Of a DNA stretch of 64,000 nt, positions 9,854-19,691 are shown piece after piece. Every line of letters starts with the position of its first letter. The first letter of the stretch is position 1. The translations under genes and the position numbers were made by a program. Source of the DNA: Superficieibacter sp. 1612_C1 (GTDB lineage: Bacteria; Pseudomonadota; Gammaproteobacteria; Enterobacterales; Enterobacteriaceae); assembly GCF_015234305.1 (NCBI RefSeq), contig NZ_JADGMI010000001.1, forward strand, positions 992,001 through 1,056,000, given 5' to 3'. The notes under the pieces were generated by a model. It did not search any database. It was not told where the DNA came from and saw only the letters and a program-made list of their open reading frames with translations.

Positions 9854-12232
9854 ATGTCCAACAATGGCTCGTCACCGCTGGTGCTTTGGTACAACCAACT
9901 CGGCATGAATGATGTAGACAGAGTCGGAGGCAAAAATGCCTCCCTGGGAGAAATGATTACAAACCTGGCTTCTGTGGGTGTCGCCGTACCCAACGGGTTT
10001 GCCACAACCGCTGATGCGTTTAATCAGTTTCTTGATCAAAGCGGCGTCAACCAGCGTATTTATGAACTGCTGGATGAAACCGACATTGACGACGTCTCTG
10101 AACTGGCGAAAGCCGGGGCACAGATCCGCCAGTGGATCATCGATACTCCGTTCCAGGGTGAGCTGGAACACGCTATTCGTGAAGCCTATGACCAGCTTTC
10201 GGCTGATGATAGTGAGGCCTCTTTCGCGGTGCGTTCTTCTGCTACAGCAGAAGATATGCCGGACGCCTCCTTTGCCGGACAGCAGGAAACGTTCCTTAAC
10301 GTGCAGGGCTACGACGCCGTGCTGGTGGCCGTGAAGCACGTTTTTGCATCGCTGTTTAACGACCGCGCGATCTCATACCGTGTCCATCAGGGATACGATC
10401 ACCGCGGCGTGGCGCTCTCCGCTGGCGTACAGCGCATGGTGCGCTCCGACCTGGCCTCGTCTGGCGTGATGTTCTCCATCGATACCGAATCTGGTTTCGA
10501 TCAGGTGGTCTTTATCACGTCGGCCTGGGGTCTGGGTGAGATGGTGGTGCAGGGCGCGGTGAATCCGGACGAATTTTATGTGCACAAACCAACGCTGGAG
10601 GCGGGGCGTCCCGCTATCGTGCGCCGTACCATGGGATCGAAAAAGATCCGCATGGTGTATGCGCCGAGCCAGGAGCATGGCAAACAGGTCGACATCGAAG
10701 ATGTGCCGCAGGCGCAGCGAGATGTGTTCTCCCTCACCGATGAGGAAGTGCAGGCGCTGGCACAGCAGGCGGTGCAAATTGAGAAGCACTATGGCCGGCC
10801 AATGGATATCGAGTGGGCGAAAGACGGTCATACTGGCAAGCTGTTTATTGTCCAGGCGCGTCCGGAAACCGTGCGTTCGCGTGGACAGGTCATGGAACGC
10901 TATACGCTGCACGCGCAGGGTAAAATCATCGCCGAAGGCCGCGCCATTGGTCATCGCATTGGTGCCGGCAAAGTGAAAGTCATCCACGACATCAGTGAGA
11001 TGAACCGCATCCTGCCGGGAGACGTGCTGGTCACCGACATGACCGACCCGGACTGGGAACCGATCATGAAGAAGGCGGCCGCTATTGTCACTAACCGTGG
11101 CGGACGAACCTGTCATGCGGCGATCATTGCGCGCGAACTGGGGATCCCGGCTGTCGTTGGCTGCGGCGACGCCACCGAGCGGATGAAGGACGACGAGGAA
11201 GTGACCGTCTCCTGTGCCGAAGGCGATACCGGCTACGTGTATGCCGAAAAACTCGACTTCAGCGTTAAAAGCTCCAGTGTAGATAAAATGCCCGATCTGC
11301 CGCTGAAAATTATGATGAACGTGGGCAACCCGGATCGCGCGTTTGATTTTGCCTGTCTGCCTAACGAGGGTGTCGGCCTGGCGCGTCTGGAATTTATCAT
11401 CAACCGTATGATCGGCGTTCACCCGCGTGCGCTGCTGGAATTCGACGATCAGGACGCGAAGCTGCAAAACGAAATCCGCGAAATGATCAAGGGCTACGAC
11501 TCGCCAAAAGAATTCTACGTTAGCCGCCTGGCGGAAGGTATCGCCACCCTCGGCGCGGCATTCTGGCCGAAGCGGGTGATCGTGCGCCTGTCAGATTTCA
11601 AATCGAATGAGTACGCGAACCTGGTCGGCGGCGAACGCTACGAACCGGAAGAAGAAAACCCGATGCTTGGCTTCCGTGGTGCGGGGCGTTATGTCTCCGA
11701 CAGCTTCCGTGACTGCTTCGCGCTGGAGTGCGATGCCGTTAAGCGGGTGCGTAATGAGATGGGGCTGACTAACGTCGAAATTATGGTGCCTTTCGTGCGT
11801 ACCGTCGATCAGGCGAAAGCGGTAGTGGACGAGCTGGCGCGTCAGGGGCTGAAGCGCGGTGAGCAGGGACTGAAAATCATCATGATGTGTGAAATCCCGT
11901 CGAACGCCCTGCTGGCTGAGCAGTTCCTTGAACATTTCGACGGTTTCTCCATTGGCTCTAATGATATGACGCAGCTGGCGCTGGGTCTGGATCGCGACTC
12001 CGGCGTGGTCTCCGAGCTGTTTGATGAGCGTAACGATGCGGTGAAAGCGCTGCTGTCGATGGCAATTAGTGCAGCGAAGAAACAGGGTAAATACGTCGGC
12101 ATTTGCGGTCAGGGACCTTCCGACCACGAAGATTTTGCCGCCTGGTTAATGGAGGAGGGGATTGATAGTTTATCCCTCAATCCTGATACCGTGGTGCAAA
12201 CCTGGCTGAGTCTGGCTGAGCTGAATAAATAA
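9854..12232 (+). CDS. ppsA: Phosphoenolpyruvate synthase
   Basis: Converts pyruvate, ATP and water to PEP, AMP and phosphate, needed for growth on three-carbon acids. The 792 residues divide into an N-terminal ATP-binding domain, a central swivelling domain with the phosphohistidine motif GGRTCHAA, and a C-terminal PEP/pyruvate barrel. His421 is the phosphocarrier and Thr419 the residue that PpsR modifies. Near the C-terminus [12 protein letters not shown] and [11 protein letters not shown] are typical of the family. It is divergent from ppsR and followed by a strong terminator. Confidence 0.98.
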   Translation: MSNNGSSPLVLWYNQLGMNDVDRVGGKNASLGEMITNLASVGVAVPNGFATTADAFNQFLDQSGVNQRIYELLDETDIDDVSELAKAGAQIRQWIIDTPFQGELEHAIREAYDQLSADDSEASFAVRSSATAEDMPDASFAGQQETFLNVQGYDAVLVAVKHVFASLFNDRAISYRVHQGYDHRGVALSAGVQRMVRSDLASSGVMFSIDTESGFDQVVFITSAWGLGEMVVQGAVNPDEFYVHKPTLEAGRPAIVRRTMGSKKIRMVYAPSQEHGKQVDIEDVPQAQRDVFSLTDEEVQALAQQAVQIEKHYGRPMDIEWAKDGHTGKLFIVQARPETVRSRGQVMERYTLHAQGKIIAEGRAIGHRIGAGKVKVIHDISEMNRILPGDVLVTDMTDPDWEPIMKKAAAIVTNRGGRTCHAAIIARELGIPAVVGCGDATERMKDDEEVTVSCAEGDTGYVYAEKLDFSVKSSSVDKMPDLPLKIMMNVGNPDRAFDFACLPNEGVGLARLEFIINRMIGVHPRALLEFDDQDAKLQNEIREMIKGYDSPKEFYVSRLAEGIATLGAAFWPKRVIVRLSDFKSNEYANLVGGERYEPEEENPMLGFRGAGRYVSDSFRDCFALECDAVKRVRNEMGLTNVEIMVPFVRTVDQAKAVVDELARQGLKRGEQGLKIIMMCEIPSNALLAEQFLEHFDGFSIGSNDMTQLALGLDRDSGVVSELFDERNDAVKALLSMAISAAKKQGKYVGICGQGPSDHEDFAAWLMEEGIDSLSLNPDTVVQTWLSLAELNK

Positions 12233-12253
12233 CGTATCCGGCAGTTTTTATTG

Positions 12254-12284
12254 ATCCCTGGCAGAGATGCCGGGGATTTTTTTT
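12254..12284 (+). terminator. Intrinsic terminator after ppsA
   Basis: ATCCCTGGCA pairs with TGCCGGGGAT around GAGA (one G-T pair), followed by a long T run. Confidence 0.88.
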
Positions 12285-12310
12285 ATTATTACGCCAAATA
12301 AAAAAGCATA

Positions 12311-12415
12311 AAAAAAAGCCCATCATAGGAGATGGGCAAAGACTACACACAGCAATTCGTTGTTTCACTCAGGGGATTTCCATGCTTATAAATCAAGGCG
12401 TTGATTTATAACCGT
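12311..12415 (-). ncRNA. rprA: RprA small RNA
   Basis: An Hfq-dependent RNA of about 105 nt that activates rpoS translation and is induced by the Rcs phosphorelay. The minus strand starts ACGGTTATAAATCAA, contains the conserved internal segment GTGAAACAACGAATTGCTGT, and ends in a stem of GCCCATC and GATGGGC followed by seven T. This matches E. coli RprA closely, with changes concentrated in the 5' hairpin loop and the terminator loop. In E. coli it also lies beside ydiK. A CTATTA element at about -10 is visible. Ends are set by comparison, so uncertain by a few bases. Confidence 0.93.
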
Positions 12416-12578
12416 GACCTAATAGTAGAGTGCGCCATCTCCGGCGTCGATCAGATTCATCTCATTAGTTTAATGAATATGATGGTTGCGGAAGCGATAT
12501 TCCATCTGCACAGGGAAAATAACCGTCTGGTGCGCTAACAAGCTAAACTTTTAATTAGCCATGCTTAACTATTAAATA

Positions 12579-12606
12579 AAACAGCCTGCTAAAAAGCAGG
12601 CTGTTT
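12579..12606 (-). terminator. Terminator after ydiK
   Basis: AAACAGCCTGCT and AGCAGGCTGTTT form a perfect 12-bp stem around four bases, just beyond the ydiK stop. Confidence 0.85.
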
Positions 12607-12611
12607 AGCGA

Positions 12612-13724
12612 TCAATGACTGGACGACTCAGGTGGCGTAAATTCGTCTGTCACCTCGTCAGCATTATCCAGCGGCGGCGGTACTTCCTTCACCCAGGCAT
12701 CAAACAGACGCCAGGTGACGGCCAGCAGCACCGGACCGATAAACAGGCCGATCATACCGAAGGCGACCAGTCCGCCAATCACGCCGGAGAGAATAAGGAT
12801 CATCGGTAAATCGGCACCCATGCGGATCAGTACCGGGCGCAATACGTTGTCAATAGTACCGACGACGCAGCTAATCACCAGCAGTACCGTTCCCCAAGTG
12901 GTATCTCCACTCCAGTACAGCCAGATAATAGACGGGACCAGTACCGGCAACGGGCCAAGCTGGATCAGGCAGGAGAAAAGCATCACCACGGTGAGGATGG
13001 TCGCGTAAGGAACCCCGGAAATCGCCAGACCAATCCCGCCGAGCACCGCCTGCACCAGTGCGGTCACCACCACCCCCAGCGCAACTGCACGAATGGCTTG
13101 TGCGGCGAGAACCACCGCCGCGTCACCACGTTTGGCCGCAAGACGGGTGGCAAAGTGGCGGATACCACGCGCCACTTTTTCACCCTGCCAGTAGAGCAGC
13201 GCGCTGAATAAAAGCATTAACGCGCAGTGCATCATAAAGCGGCCAATATGCGCGGCCTGACCCACAAACCAGGTGGTCGTCGTGCCGATATAGGGGCGGA
13301 TTTTGGCCATAATCGCCGTGCCACCCATATCCAGCAGGTTATGCCAGCCGGTATAGAGACGTTCACCGACCATGGGAATACTGTTAAGCCAGTTCAGGTC
13401 TGGCAGCGTCATCTCTCCCGACGATACTGAGCGGATCAGCGGCACGCCGCTATCAACCATACTGTTGACCAGCAGCGCAATCGGAATAATAAACAGCAGA
13501 AACAGCAGCAGCGTCATTACCAGCACCGCCAGCGCCCGTCGTCCAAACAGCAATCGCTGTAAACGAATTAAGACCGGCCACGTAACAATGACCACGGTTC
13601 CTGCCCAGGCGAAGCCGAGAATAAAGGGCCGCACGATCCACAGGCAGGCGACAATCATGAGTGATAAAAACAGCACCGACAGCAAAATTTGCGGTACATC
13701 CCTGGGCTGGTTTGGATTAACCAT
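12612..13724 (-). CDS. ydiK: YdiK, AI-2E family transporter-like membrane protein
   Basis: A 370-residue inner-membrane protein of the AI-2E/PerM family with about eight hydrophobic segments, beginning near residues 13-50 and ending with the IGLFIGPVLLAVTWRLF segment typical of the family. The C-terminus is acidic and probably cytoplasmic. The substrate is unknown; the family includes Na+/H+ antiporters and the TqsA exporter. In E. coli the gene is associated with purine-linked regulation, but I see no strong PurR site here. It is divergent from ydiJ. Confidence 0.88.
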   Translation of the reverse strand: MVNPNQPRDVPQILLSVLFLSLMIVACLWIVRPFILGFAWAGTVVIVTWPVLIRLQRLLFGRRALAVLVMTLLLFLLFIIPIALLVNSMVDSGVPLIRSVSSGEMTLPDLNWLNSIPMVGERLYTGWHNLLDMGGTAIMAKIRPYIGTTTTWFVGQAAHIGRFMMHCALMLLFSALLYWQGEKVARGIRHFATRLAAKRGDAAVVLAAQAIRAVALGVVVTALVQAVLGGIGLAISGVPYATILTVVMLFSCLIQLGPLPVLVPSIIWLYWSGDTTWGTVLLVISCVVGTIDNVLRPVLIRMGADLPMILILSGVIGGLVAFGMIGLFIGPVLLAVTWRLFDAWVKEVPPPLDNADEVTDEFTPPESSSH

Positions 13725-13922
13725 AACGTAAATTTACCTTTTTAATCTCGCCACAATGCGGGCGCGGCATAAAGCTGGACCATTAATGATACCAGTGATT
13801 TCGACAGCGTTTATAGTCCGTAATTCTGTCAGGCAGGTAAGAAAAAAATGTGGTAAAACGATGAATGCACAACGCAAACGATTAATCACTCACATTACAA
13901 CAGTCAGGCAGGGTCAACGGTA

Positions 13923-16900
13923 ATGATCCCACAGATTTCTCAGGCTCCAGGTGTCGTTCAACTGGTGCTGAATTTTTTGCAGTCACTGGAGCAACAGGGT
14001 TTTACAGGTGATACCGCCACCAGTTATGCCGACCGGCTAACCATGGCGACCGACAACAGTATTTACCAGCTTCTTCCTGATGCCATCGTTTTTCCGCGCT
14101 CTACGGCGGACGTTTCGCTGCTGGCACGGGTGGCGGCGGAGGAGCGCTTTAAAACGCTGATCTTCACGCCGCGCGGCGGTGGTACGGGCACCAACGGGCA
14201 GGCGCTGAACCAGGGCATCATCGTTGATATGTCCCGCTATATGAATCGCATCATTGAAATTAACCCCGAAGAGGGGTGGGTGCGCGTCGAAGCCGGGGTG
14301 ATCAAAGATCAGCTCAATCAATACCTGAAACCGTACGGCTACTTTTTTGCCCCGGAATTATCGACCAGTAACCGCGCTACGCTTGGCGGCATGATTAATA
14401 CCGACGCCTCAGGGCAGGGATCGCTGGCCTACGGTAAAACCTCCGATCACGTACTTGGCGTACGCGCGGTATTAACCGGCGGCGATATTCTGGATACCCA
14501 CCCGATGCCCGTGGCGCTGGCGGAAACGCTGGCGAAAGAGCAGTCCGCATCCGGACGGATTTACCGCACGGTGTACCAGCGCTGCCTGGAGAATCGCCAG
14601 TTGATACTGGATAAATTCCCCAAACTGAATCGCTTTCTCACCGGTTATGACCTGCGTCACGTCTTTAATGACGCGATGACCGAGTTCGATCTGACCCGCA
14701 TCCTGACCGGTTCCGAAGGAACGCTCGCATTCATCACGGAAGCACGGCTGGATATCACCCGGCTGCCGAAGGTGCGTCGTCTGGTCAACGTGAAATATGA
14801 CTCTTTTGATTCAGCGCTGCGCAACGCGCCGTTTATGGTGGAGGCGAAGGCATTATCTGTTGAAACCGTCGATTCGAAAGTGCTGAATCTGGCGCGGGAA
14901 GATATTGTCTGGCATTCGGTCAGCGAACTGATCACCAGCGTGCCAGATAAAGAGATGCTCGGGTTGAATATCGTTGAATTTGCCGGCGATGATGACGCGC
15001 TGATTACCCGTCAGGTTGACGGGCTCTGTGCCGGTCTGGACGCCTTAATGGCGCGAGGGGCCGGTGGCGTTATCGGCTGGCAGGTATGCGACGACCTCAC
15101 GGGGATAGAACGCATCTATGCCATGCGTAAGAAAGCGGTGGGGCTACTGGGTAACGCAAAAGGGATGGCGAAACCGATTCCTTTTGCCGAAGACACCTGC
15201 GTTCCGCCAGAGCATCTGGCCGACTATATTACCGAGTTTCGTGCGCTGCTGGACGGTCACGGCCTGAGCTACGGGATGTTTGGTCATGTGGATGCCGGCG
15301 TATTACACGTGCGTCCGGCACTGGATATGTGCGATCCGCAACAGGAAATGCTGATGAAGCAGATTTCCGATGAGGTGGTGGCGTTGACGGCCAAATATGG
15401 CGGACTGCTTTGGGGTGAACACGGCAAAGGGTTTCGTGCCGAGTATAGCCCGGCGTTTTTTGGCGAACAGCTTTATGGCGAACTGCGTAAAATTAAAGCC
15501 GCGTTTGATCCCGATAACCGCTTAAATCCGGGAAAAATCTGTCCGCCGGAAGGTGTGGACGCGCCGATGATGAAAGTGGACGCCGTTAAACGCGGCACCT
15601 GGGATCGGCAAATTCCGATTGCGGTGCGCGGTGCCTGGCGTGGTGCAATGGAGTGTAACGGCAACGGTCTGTGCTTCAACTTCGACGTGAAAAGCCCGAT
15701 GTGTCCGTCAATGAAAATCACCAGCAACCGCATTCATTCGCCGAAAGGCCGCGCGACGCTGGTCAGAGAGTGGCTACGCTTGCTGGCGGACCGGGGAATC
15801 GATCCGAACCAGCTGGAAAAAGAGTTGCCTGAGCAACGTGCCAGTCTGCGCACGCTAATTGAGCGCACGCGCAACAGCTGGCATGCGCGTAAAGGCGAAT
15901 ATGATTTTTCCCATGAGGTGAAAGAGGCGATGTCGGGTTGTCTGGCCTGTAAAGCCTGTTCGACCCAGTGTCCGGTGAAGATCGACGTGCCGGAGTTCCG
16001 CTCGCGTTTCCTGCAACTTTATCACTCCCGCTACCTGCGCCCGCTGCGCGATCATCTGGTGGCGTCGGTGGAAAGCTACGCGCCGCTAATGGCGCGGGCA
16101 CCGAAAACCTTCAACTTTTTTATGAGCCAGCCGTGGGTGCGCAAGCTCTCAGAAATGCATATCGGAATGGTCGATTTGCCGCTGCTTTCATCGCCATCGC
16201 TTCAGCAGAAAATGGTGGCGCATCGTTCAGCGAATATGACGCTTGAGGAGCTTGAAGCGCTGGATGCCGGGCAAAAAGCGCGGGTTGTACTGGTGGTGCA
16301 GGATCCGTTCACCAGCTATTACGATGCGCAGGTGGTTGAAGATTTTGTCCGGCTGGTGGAAAAACTCGGTTACCAGCCAGTGCTTTTACCGTTTTCCCCT
16401 AACGGTAAAGCGCAGCACATCAAAGGCTTTATGACCCGCTTTGCGAAAACCGCCCGTAAAACGGCTGACTTTCTCAACCGCGTCGCGCAGCTTGGCATTC
16501 CGATGGTGGGTGTGGACCCGGCACTGGTGCTCTGTTATCGCGATGAGTACAAACTGGTGCTGGGGAAAGAACGCGGCGATTTTCACGTCATGCTGGTTCA
16601 TGAATGGCTACCGCTGGCGCTGGAAGGCGGCGCTCGCCAGGAGGTGAGCGGCGAATCCTGGTATCTGTTCGGCCACTGTACGGAAGTGACAGCGTTACCT
16701 GGCGCGCCAAACCAGTGGGCCGCTATTTTCGCGCACTATGGCGCAAAACTGGAAAGCGTTAGCGTCGGCTGCTGCGGTATGGCGGGAACCTACGGTCATG
16801 AAGTAAAAAATCATGCGAATTCATTGGGCATTTATGCGCTCTCCTGGCAGCAGGCAATGCAGCGCTTGCCGCGCAATCGCTGTCTGGCGACCGGCTACTC

Positions 16901-16979
16901 CTGTCGCAGCCAGGTAAAACGTATTGAAGGTAATGGTGTACGCCATCCACTTCAGGCGTTGCTGGAGATAGTGGGATGA
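13923..16979 (+). CDS. ydiJ: YdiJ, FAD and iron-sulfur oxidoreductase (probable D-2-hydroxyglutarate dehydrogenase)
   Basis: A large (1018 residues) membrane-associated type flavoprotein. The N-terminal FAD-binding domain has [11 protein letters not shown] (83-93), followed by the FAD-oxidase C-terminal region. A ferredoxin-type motif [12 protein letters not shown] supplies Cys673, 676, 679 and 683. The C-terminal third has a CCG-like element [13 protein letters not shown]. This architecture oxidises a D-2-hydroxy acid and passes electrons onward; homologues are reported to act on D-2-hydroxyglutarate, but the substrate here is inferred. The stop overlaps the menI start by 4 bases (ATGA). Confidence 0.9.
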   Translation: MIPQISQAPGVVQLVLNFLQSLEQQGFTGDTATSYADRLTMATDNSIYQLLPDAIVFPRSTADVSLLARVAAEERFKTLIFTPRGGGTGTNGQALNQGIIVDMSRYMNRIIEINPEEGWVRVEAGVIKDQLNQYLKPYGYFFAPELSTSNRATLGGMINTDASGQGSLAYGKTSDHVLGVRAVLTGGDILDTHPMPVALAETLAKEQSASGRIYRTVYQRCLENRQLILDKFPKLNRFLTGYDLRHVFNDAMTEFDLTRILTGSEGTLAFITEARLDITRLPKVRRLVNVKYDSFDSALRNAPFMVEAKALSVETVDSKVLNLAREDIVWHSVSELITSVPDKEMLGLNIVEFAGDDDALITRQVDGLCAGLDALMARGAGGVIGWQVCDDLTGIERIYAMRKKAVGLLGNAKGMAKPIPFAEDTCVPPEHLADYITEFRALLDGHGLSYGMFGHVDAGVLHVRPALDMCDPQQEMLMKQISDEVVALTAKYGGLLWGEHGKGFRAEYSPAFFGEQLYGELRKIKAAFDPDNRLNPGKICPPEGVDAPMMKVDAVKRGTWDRQIPIAVRGAWRGAMECNGNGLCFNFDVKSPMCPSMKITSNRIHSPKGRATLVREWLRLLADRGIDPNQLEKELPEQRASLRTLIERTRNSWHARKGEYDFSHEVKEAMSGCLACKACSTQCPVKIDVPEFRSRFLQLYHSRYLRPLRDHLVASVESYAPLMARAPKTFNFFMSQPWVRKLSEMHIGMVDLPLLSSPSLQQKMVAHRSANMTLEELEALDAGQKARVVLVVQDPFTSYYDAQVVEDFVRLVEKLGYQPVLLPFSPNGKAQHIKGFMTRFAKTARKTADFLNRVAQLGIPMVGVDPALVLCYRDEYKLVLGKERGDFHVMLVHEWLPLALEGGARQEVSGESWYLFGHCTEVTALPGAPNQWAAIFAHYGAKLESVSVGCCGMAGTYGHEVKNHANSLGIYALSWQQAMQRLPRNRCLATGYSCRSQVKRIEGNGVRHPLQALLEIVG

Positions 16980-17386
16980 TCTGGAAGCGTGCAGTGACCC
17001 TTGAAGCTCTGAATGCGATGGGAACGGATAATATGGTTGGGCTACTGGATATTCGTTTTGACAGGATCGCTGACGATAGTCTGGAAGCCACGATGCCGGT
17101 AGACGGTCGAACGCATCAGCCATTCGGTTTACTGCATGGCGGCGCGTCGGTGGTGCTGGCAGAAACGCTGGGTTCTGTGGCGGGCTATTTATGCACCGAA
17201 GGTGAACAAAAGGTGGTCGGCGTCGAGGTCAACGCAAATCACCTTCGTTCCGTGCGAAGCGGCCGGGTACGCGGCGTGTGTAAAGCCTTACACCTCGGAC
17301 GCAGACACCAGGTGTGGCAGATCGAGATCGTTGATGAGCAAGGACGCCTTTGCTGCTCATCCCGGCTGACGACCGCCGTGCTATAA
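16976..17386 (+). CDS. menI: 1,4-dihydroxy-2-naphthoyl-CoA hydrolase
   Basis: A hotdog-fold thioesterase that releases CoA from DHNA-CoA in menaquinone synthesis. The 136-residue product has the motif [20 protein letters not shown], with Glu63 at the position of the catalytic base of E. coli YdiI. Translation is probably coupled to ydiJ through the ATGA overlap. No other men genes are nearby, as in E. coli. Confidence 0.93.
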   Translation: MIWKRAVTLEALNAMGTDNMVGLLDIRFDRIADDSLEATMPVDGRTHQPFGLLHGGASVVLAETLGSVAGYLCTEGEQKVVGVEVNANHLRSVRSGRVRGVCKALHLGRRHQVWQIEIVDEQGRLCCSSRLTTAVL

Positions 17387-17579
17387 ATCGTCGGGCACAT
17401 TTCTGAAAAGAAGCGTGCCCGCGTGTAATATCCTTTTACTTTAAATCGCCTGTGATATTCTCCGCCGACGGATTTGTTTCCCTTTCTGGTTGTCTCAGTT
17501 AAAACCGTATCGCGTAATGACTAATGAATACTTTCGTTTCTCCTTTAAGCGCTACACTACTTCCGCTTAAGGAAAAAAT

Positions 17580-18500
17580 ATGGCTCGTCCAACGTTCGAA
17601 CTCGCATTTCTGCACCCGCGTCACTGGCTGACCTGGTTTGGTTTAGGCATCCTCTGGCTGCTGGTGCAACTCCCTTATCCTTTTTTATTCTGGTTTGGCT
17701 CCGCGCTGGGCCGTACGTCGCAACGTTTTCTCCAGCGGCGGGCAACTATTGCCAACCGCAATATTGAACTTTGCTTTCCGGGCATGGATGCGCAACAGCG
17801 CAAGATGATGATTGAGAAAAATTTTGCCTCTCTGGGAATGGCCCTGCTTGAAACCGGGATGGCCTGGTTCTGGTCGGATCGTCGGGTGCGCAAATGGTTT
17901 GATGTCGAAGGTTACCATTATCTGCTGGAAGCGCAGCGCAAGCAGAAGGGCGTCATGGTGGTTGGTGTACACTTTATGTCGCTTGAACTGGGCGGTCGCG
18001 TGATGGGGCTTTGCCAGCCCATGATGGCTACCTATCGTCCGCATAACAGCCCGGTCATGGAATGGGTGCAAACGCGTGGCCGTCTGCGCTCTAATAAATC
18101 GATGATCGACAGACATAATCTGAAGGGACTGGTCAACACATTGAAAGGCGGTGAGGCCGTCTGGTTCGCGCCGGATCAGGATTACGGTCCGAAGGGCAGC
18201 ACTTTTGCGCCATTCTTTTCAGTTGAGAATGCGGCAACCACCAACGGAACTTACGTGATTTCACGGCTTTCGGGGGCAGAAATGCTGACTATCTCGATGG
18301 TGCGTAAAGATAACGCTCGCGGTTATGCCCTGCATATCGGACAGATGATGGAAGACTTCCCGCGTGCAAACGAGTACGAGGCGGCGAGCTACATCAATAA
18401 AATGATTGAGCACGAAATTTTACGCGCGCCTGAACAGTATTTATGGATCCATCGCCGCTTCAAAACCCGTCCGACGGGTGAAGCTTCACTGTATGTCTGA
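17580..18500 (+). CDS. LpxP-like lipid A acyltransferase
   Basis: A LpxL/LpxM/LpxP-family acyltransferase, 306 residues, which would add a secondary acyl chain to Kdo2-lipid IVA at the inner membrane. One N-terminal hydrophobic segment (about 17-42) is followed by the catalytic H-x4-E motif HFMSLE (His131, Glu136). Compared from memory it is much closer to E. coli LpxP, the cold-induced palmitoleoyl transferase, than to LpxL: it shares MSLELGGRVMGLCQPMMATY and LRAPEQYLWIHRRFKTRP. In K-12 neither gene lies between menI and suf, so this is either a relocated lpxP or an extra paralogue. AAGGAA lies close before the ATG. Confidence 0.9.
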   Translation: MARPTFELAFLHPRHWLTWFGLGILWLLVQLPYPFLFWFGSALGRTSQRFLQRRATIANRNIELCFPGMDAQQRKMMIEKNFASLGMALLETGMAWFWSDRRVRKWFDVEGYHYLLEAQRKQKGVMVVGVHFMSLELGGRVMGLCQPMMATYRPHNSPVMEWVQTRGRLRSNKSMIDRHNLKGLVNTLKGGEAVWFAPDQDYGPKGSTFAPFFSVENAATTNGTYVISRLSGAEMLTISMVRKDNARGYALHIGQMMEDFPRANEYEAASYINKMIEHEILRAPEQYLWIHRRFKTRPTGEASLYV

Positions 18501-18514
18501 TTCATACTAGCCTT

Positions 18515-18536
18515 CATCGGGGCGGCGGCCCCGATG
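18515..18536. terminator. Hairpin between the lpxP-like and iraP-like genes
   Basis: CATCGGGGC and GCCCCGATG form a perfect 9-bp stem with a 4-base loop between two convergent genes. It has no T run on either side, so termination is plausible but not certain. Confidence 0.5.
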
Positions 18537-18538
18537 GA

Positions 18539-18877
18539 CTATTGCTTATTCTCATCCCCGGACGTGACGGCTTTCATTGCCTCAACGTCGAGTTCAGCGC
18601 CCACCCTGGTCAGCAGCTGTGCCATTGACAGAATATCATTAAATTCATTAAGCAAAATTTCGGCATCCGATCTCAGCGGATTGTCGGCCATTTCGACCGC
18701 AGCATTGATGGCTTTCTTAACGGCTTCTACCATTTCCATCACGCCACCTTCTTTCCCGGCCGCGAGTAAAAACGCGCTGAGCAGAAGAGACTGAGCTTCG
18801 ATTCGCGCGGTAAGCTGTTTCGTTTCCGCGTCCATTCTTGATATCTTGGCAATCATGCCTAAAATAATATTGGTCAT
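18539..18877 (-). CDS. IraP-like small protein (putative RssB anti-adaptor)
   Basis: A 112-residue protein starting MTNIILGMIAKISRMDAETK. The start at 18877 is chosen for a well-placed GGGAGA site; the longest frame begins 24 codons earlier without one. The N-terminal half is a predicted coiled coil and resembles E. coli IraP, both opening with a short hydrophobic stretch and a K/E-rich helix, then Q(V/I)EA and a hydrophobic helix. IraP protects sigma-S by binding RssB. Resemblance is from memory and covers about 60 residues, so function is tentative. It converges on the lpxP-like gene. Confidence 0.55.
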   Translation of the reverse strand: MTNIILGMIAKISRMDAETKQLTARIEAQSLLLSAFLLAAGKEGGVMEMVEAVKKAINAAVEMADNPLRSDAEILLNEFNDILSMAQLLTRVGAELDVEAMKAVTSGDENKQ

Positions 18878-19311
18878 CTTTTTCTCCCTGTTAGCATCGG
18901 CGCTAACGGCAAACATAGTCCCGGCCATGTGGCGAGTCATTAAAGGCACAATAGCTATAATGAAATGCGACGAGCCAGTGTTACATTTTCTCAGCTCTCC
19001 CGCACGTAGATTAAAACGAAATTATTACTACAAATCGCATAATTGCCTTTTTTGATTTCAAAAATAGGTATTGCCTATACATCTTTTCCATTGTCCGCTT
19101 GCAGCCACATCTGTCTTAGTAAAACCGATAAAAATCAGTCAGATAATTCCTTCCATTTCCCCGTTATAAGGTTATCTCCACGGTCTATGCTTAGTAGATG
19201 TGCAGTGAAAAGCCCATTATACACAATACCCATACTGCAAGTGGGTTGAAGTGATAATCATTATCACTAACATAGTGTTAACTTTTCAGTCTCTTAACGT
19301 GAGGTGGACCG
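18878..19311. other. Divergent regulatory region between the iraP-like gene and sufA
   Basis: 434 AT-rich bases. Near the iraP-like end is an inverted repeat GTTAGC-6-GCTAAC (18890-18907) in its leader; near sufA is the Fur palindrome. E. coli suf also has OxyR, IscR and IHF sites in the equivalent region; I cannot place them securely. No ORF here is convincing, and E. coli ydiH is not recognisable. Confidence 0.5.
19247..19265 (+). promoter_or_regulatory. Fur box of the suf operon
   Basis: GTGATAATCATTATCAC at 19251-19267 is a perfect palindrome around one C. The aligned 19-mer matches 15 of 19 consensus Fur positions. It lies about 50 bases before sufA, as expected for iron-repressed suf. 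Confidence 0.85.
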
Positions 19312-19689
19312 ATGGATGTGCATGCAGGGACTTTTGATCCCAATGAGTTTGCCTGGCATGGCCTGACGATGACCCCGGCTGCTGCCGCGCATATTCGCCA
19401 GCTGGTCAGCAAACAGCCTGGAGTACAGGGTTTGCGGCTGGGCGTGAAGCAGACCGGCTGCGCGGGGTTCGGTTACGTGCTGGATACGGTGAATGAGCCA
19501 CAAAAAGACGATCTTCTCTTTGAAGTCGATGGCGCACGTCTGTGGGTTCCCTTACAGGCGATGCCGTTTATTGATGGCACCGAAGTCGATTATGTCCGTG
19601 AAGGCTTAAACCAAATCTTTAAATTTCATAACCCAAAAGCCCAGCACGAATGTGGCTGTGGTGAAAGTTTTGGGGTGCAGGCGGAATAA
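19312..19689 (+). CDS. sufA: Iron-sulfur cluster assembly A-type carrier SufA
   Basis: Accepts Fe-S clusters from the SufBCD scaffold and delivers them to apoproteins. The three conserved cysteines are Cys50 (TGCAGF), Cys114 and Cys116 (ECGCGES). The product is 125 residues, slightly longer than the E. coli 122 by a C-terminal extension. AGGTGG precedes the ATG. It is the first gene of a six-gene operon with tight spacing. Confidence 0.97.
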   Translation: MDVHAGTFDPNEFAWHGLTMTPAAAAHIRQLVSKQPGVQGLRLGVKQTGCAGFGYVLDTVNEPQKDDLLFEVDGARLWVPLQAMPFIDGTEVDYVREGLNQIFKFHNPKAQHECGCGESFGVQAE

Positions 19690-19691
19690 TT

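Noticed and set aside
10373..11467. A 364-codon antisense ORF inside ppsA
   Set aside because: Long open antisense frames are common in codon-biased genes of this GC content; ppsA on the other strand has clear domains, and the antisense product has none.
18950..19250. Possible ydiH gene or RydB RNA before sufA
   Set aside because: E. coli has these nearby, but I could not recognise either sequence here.
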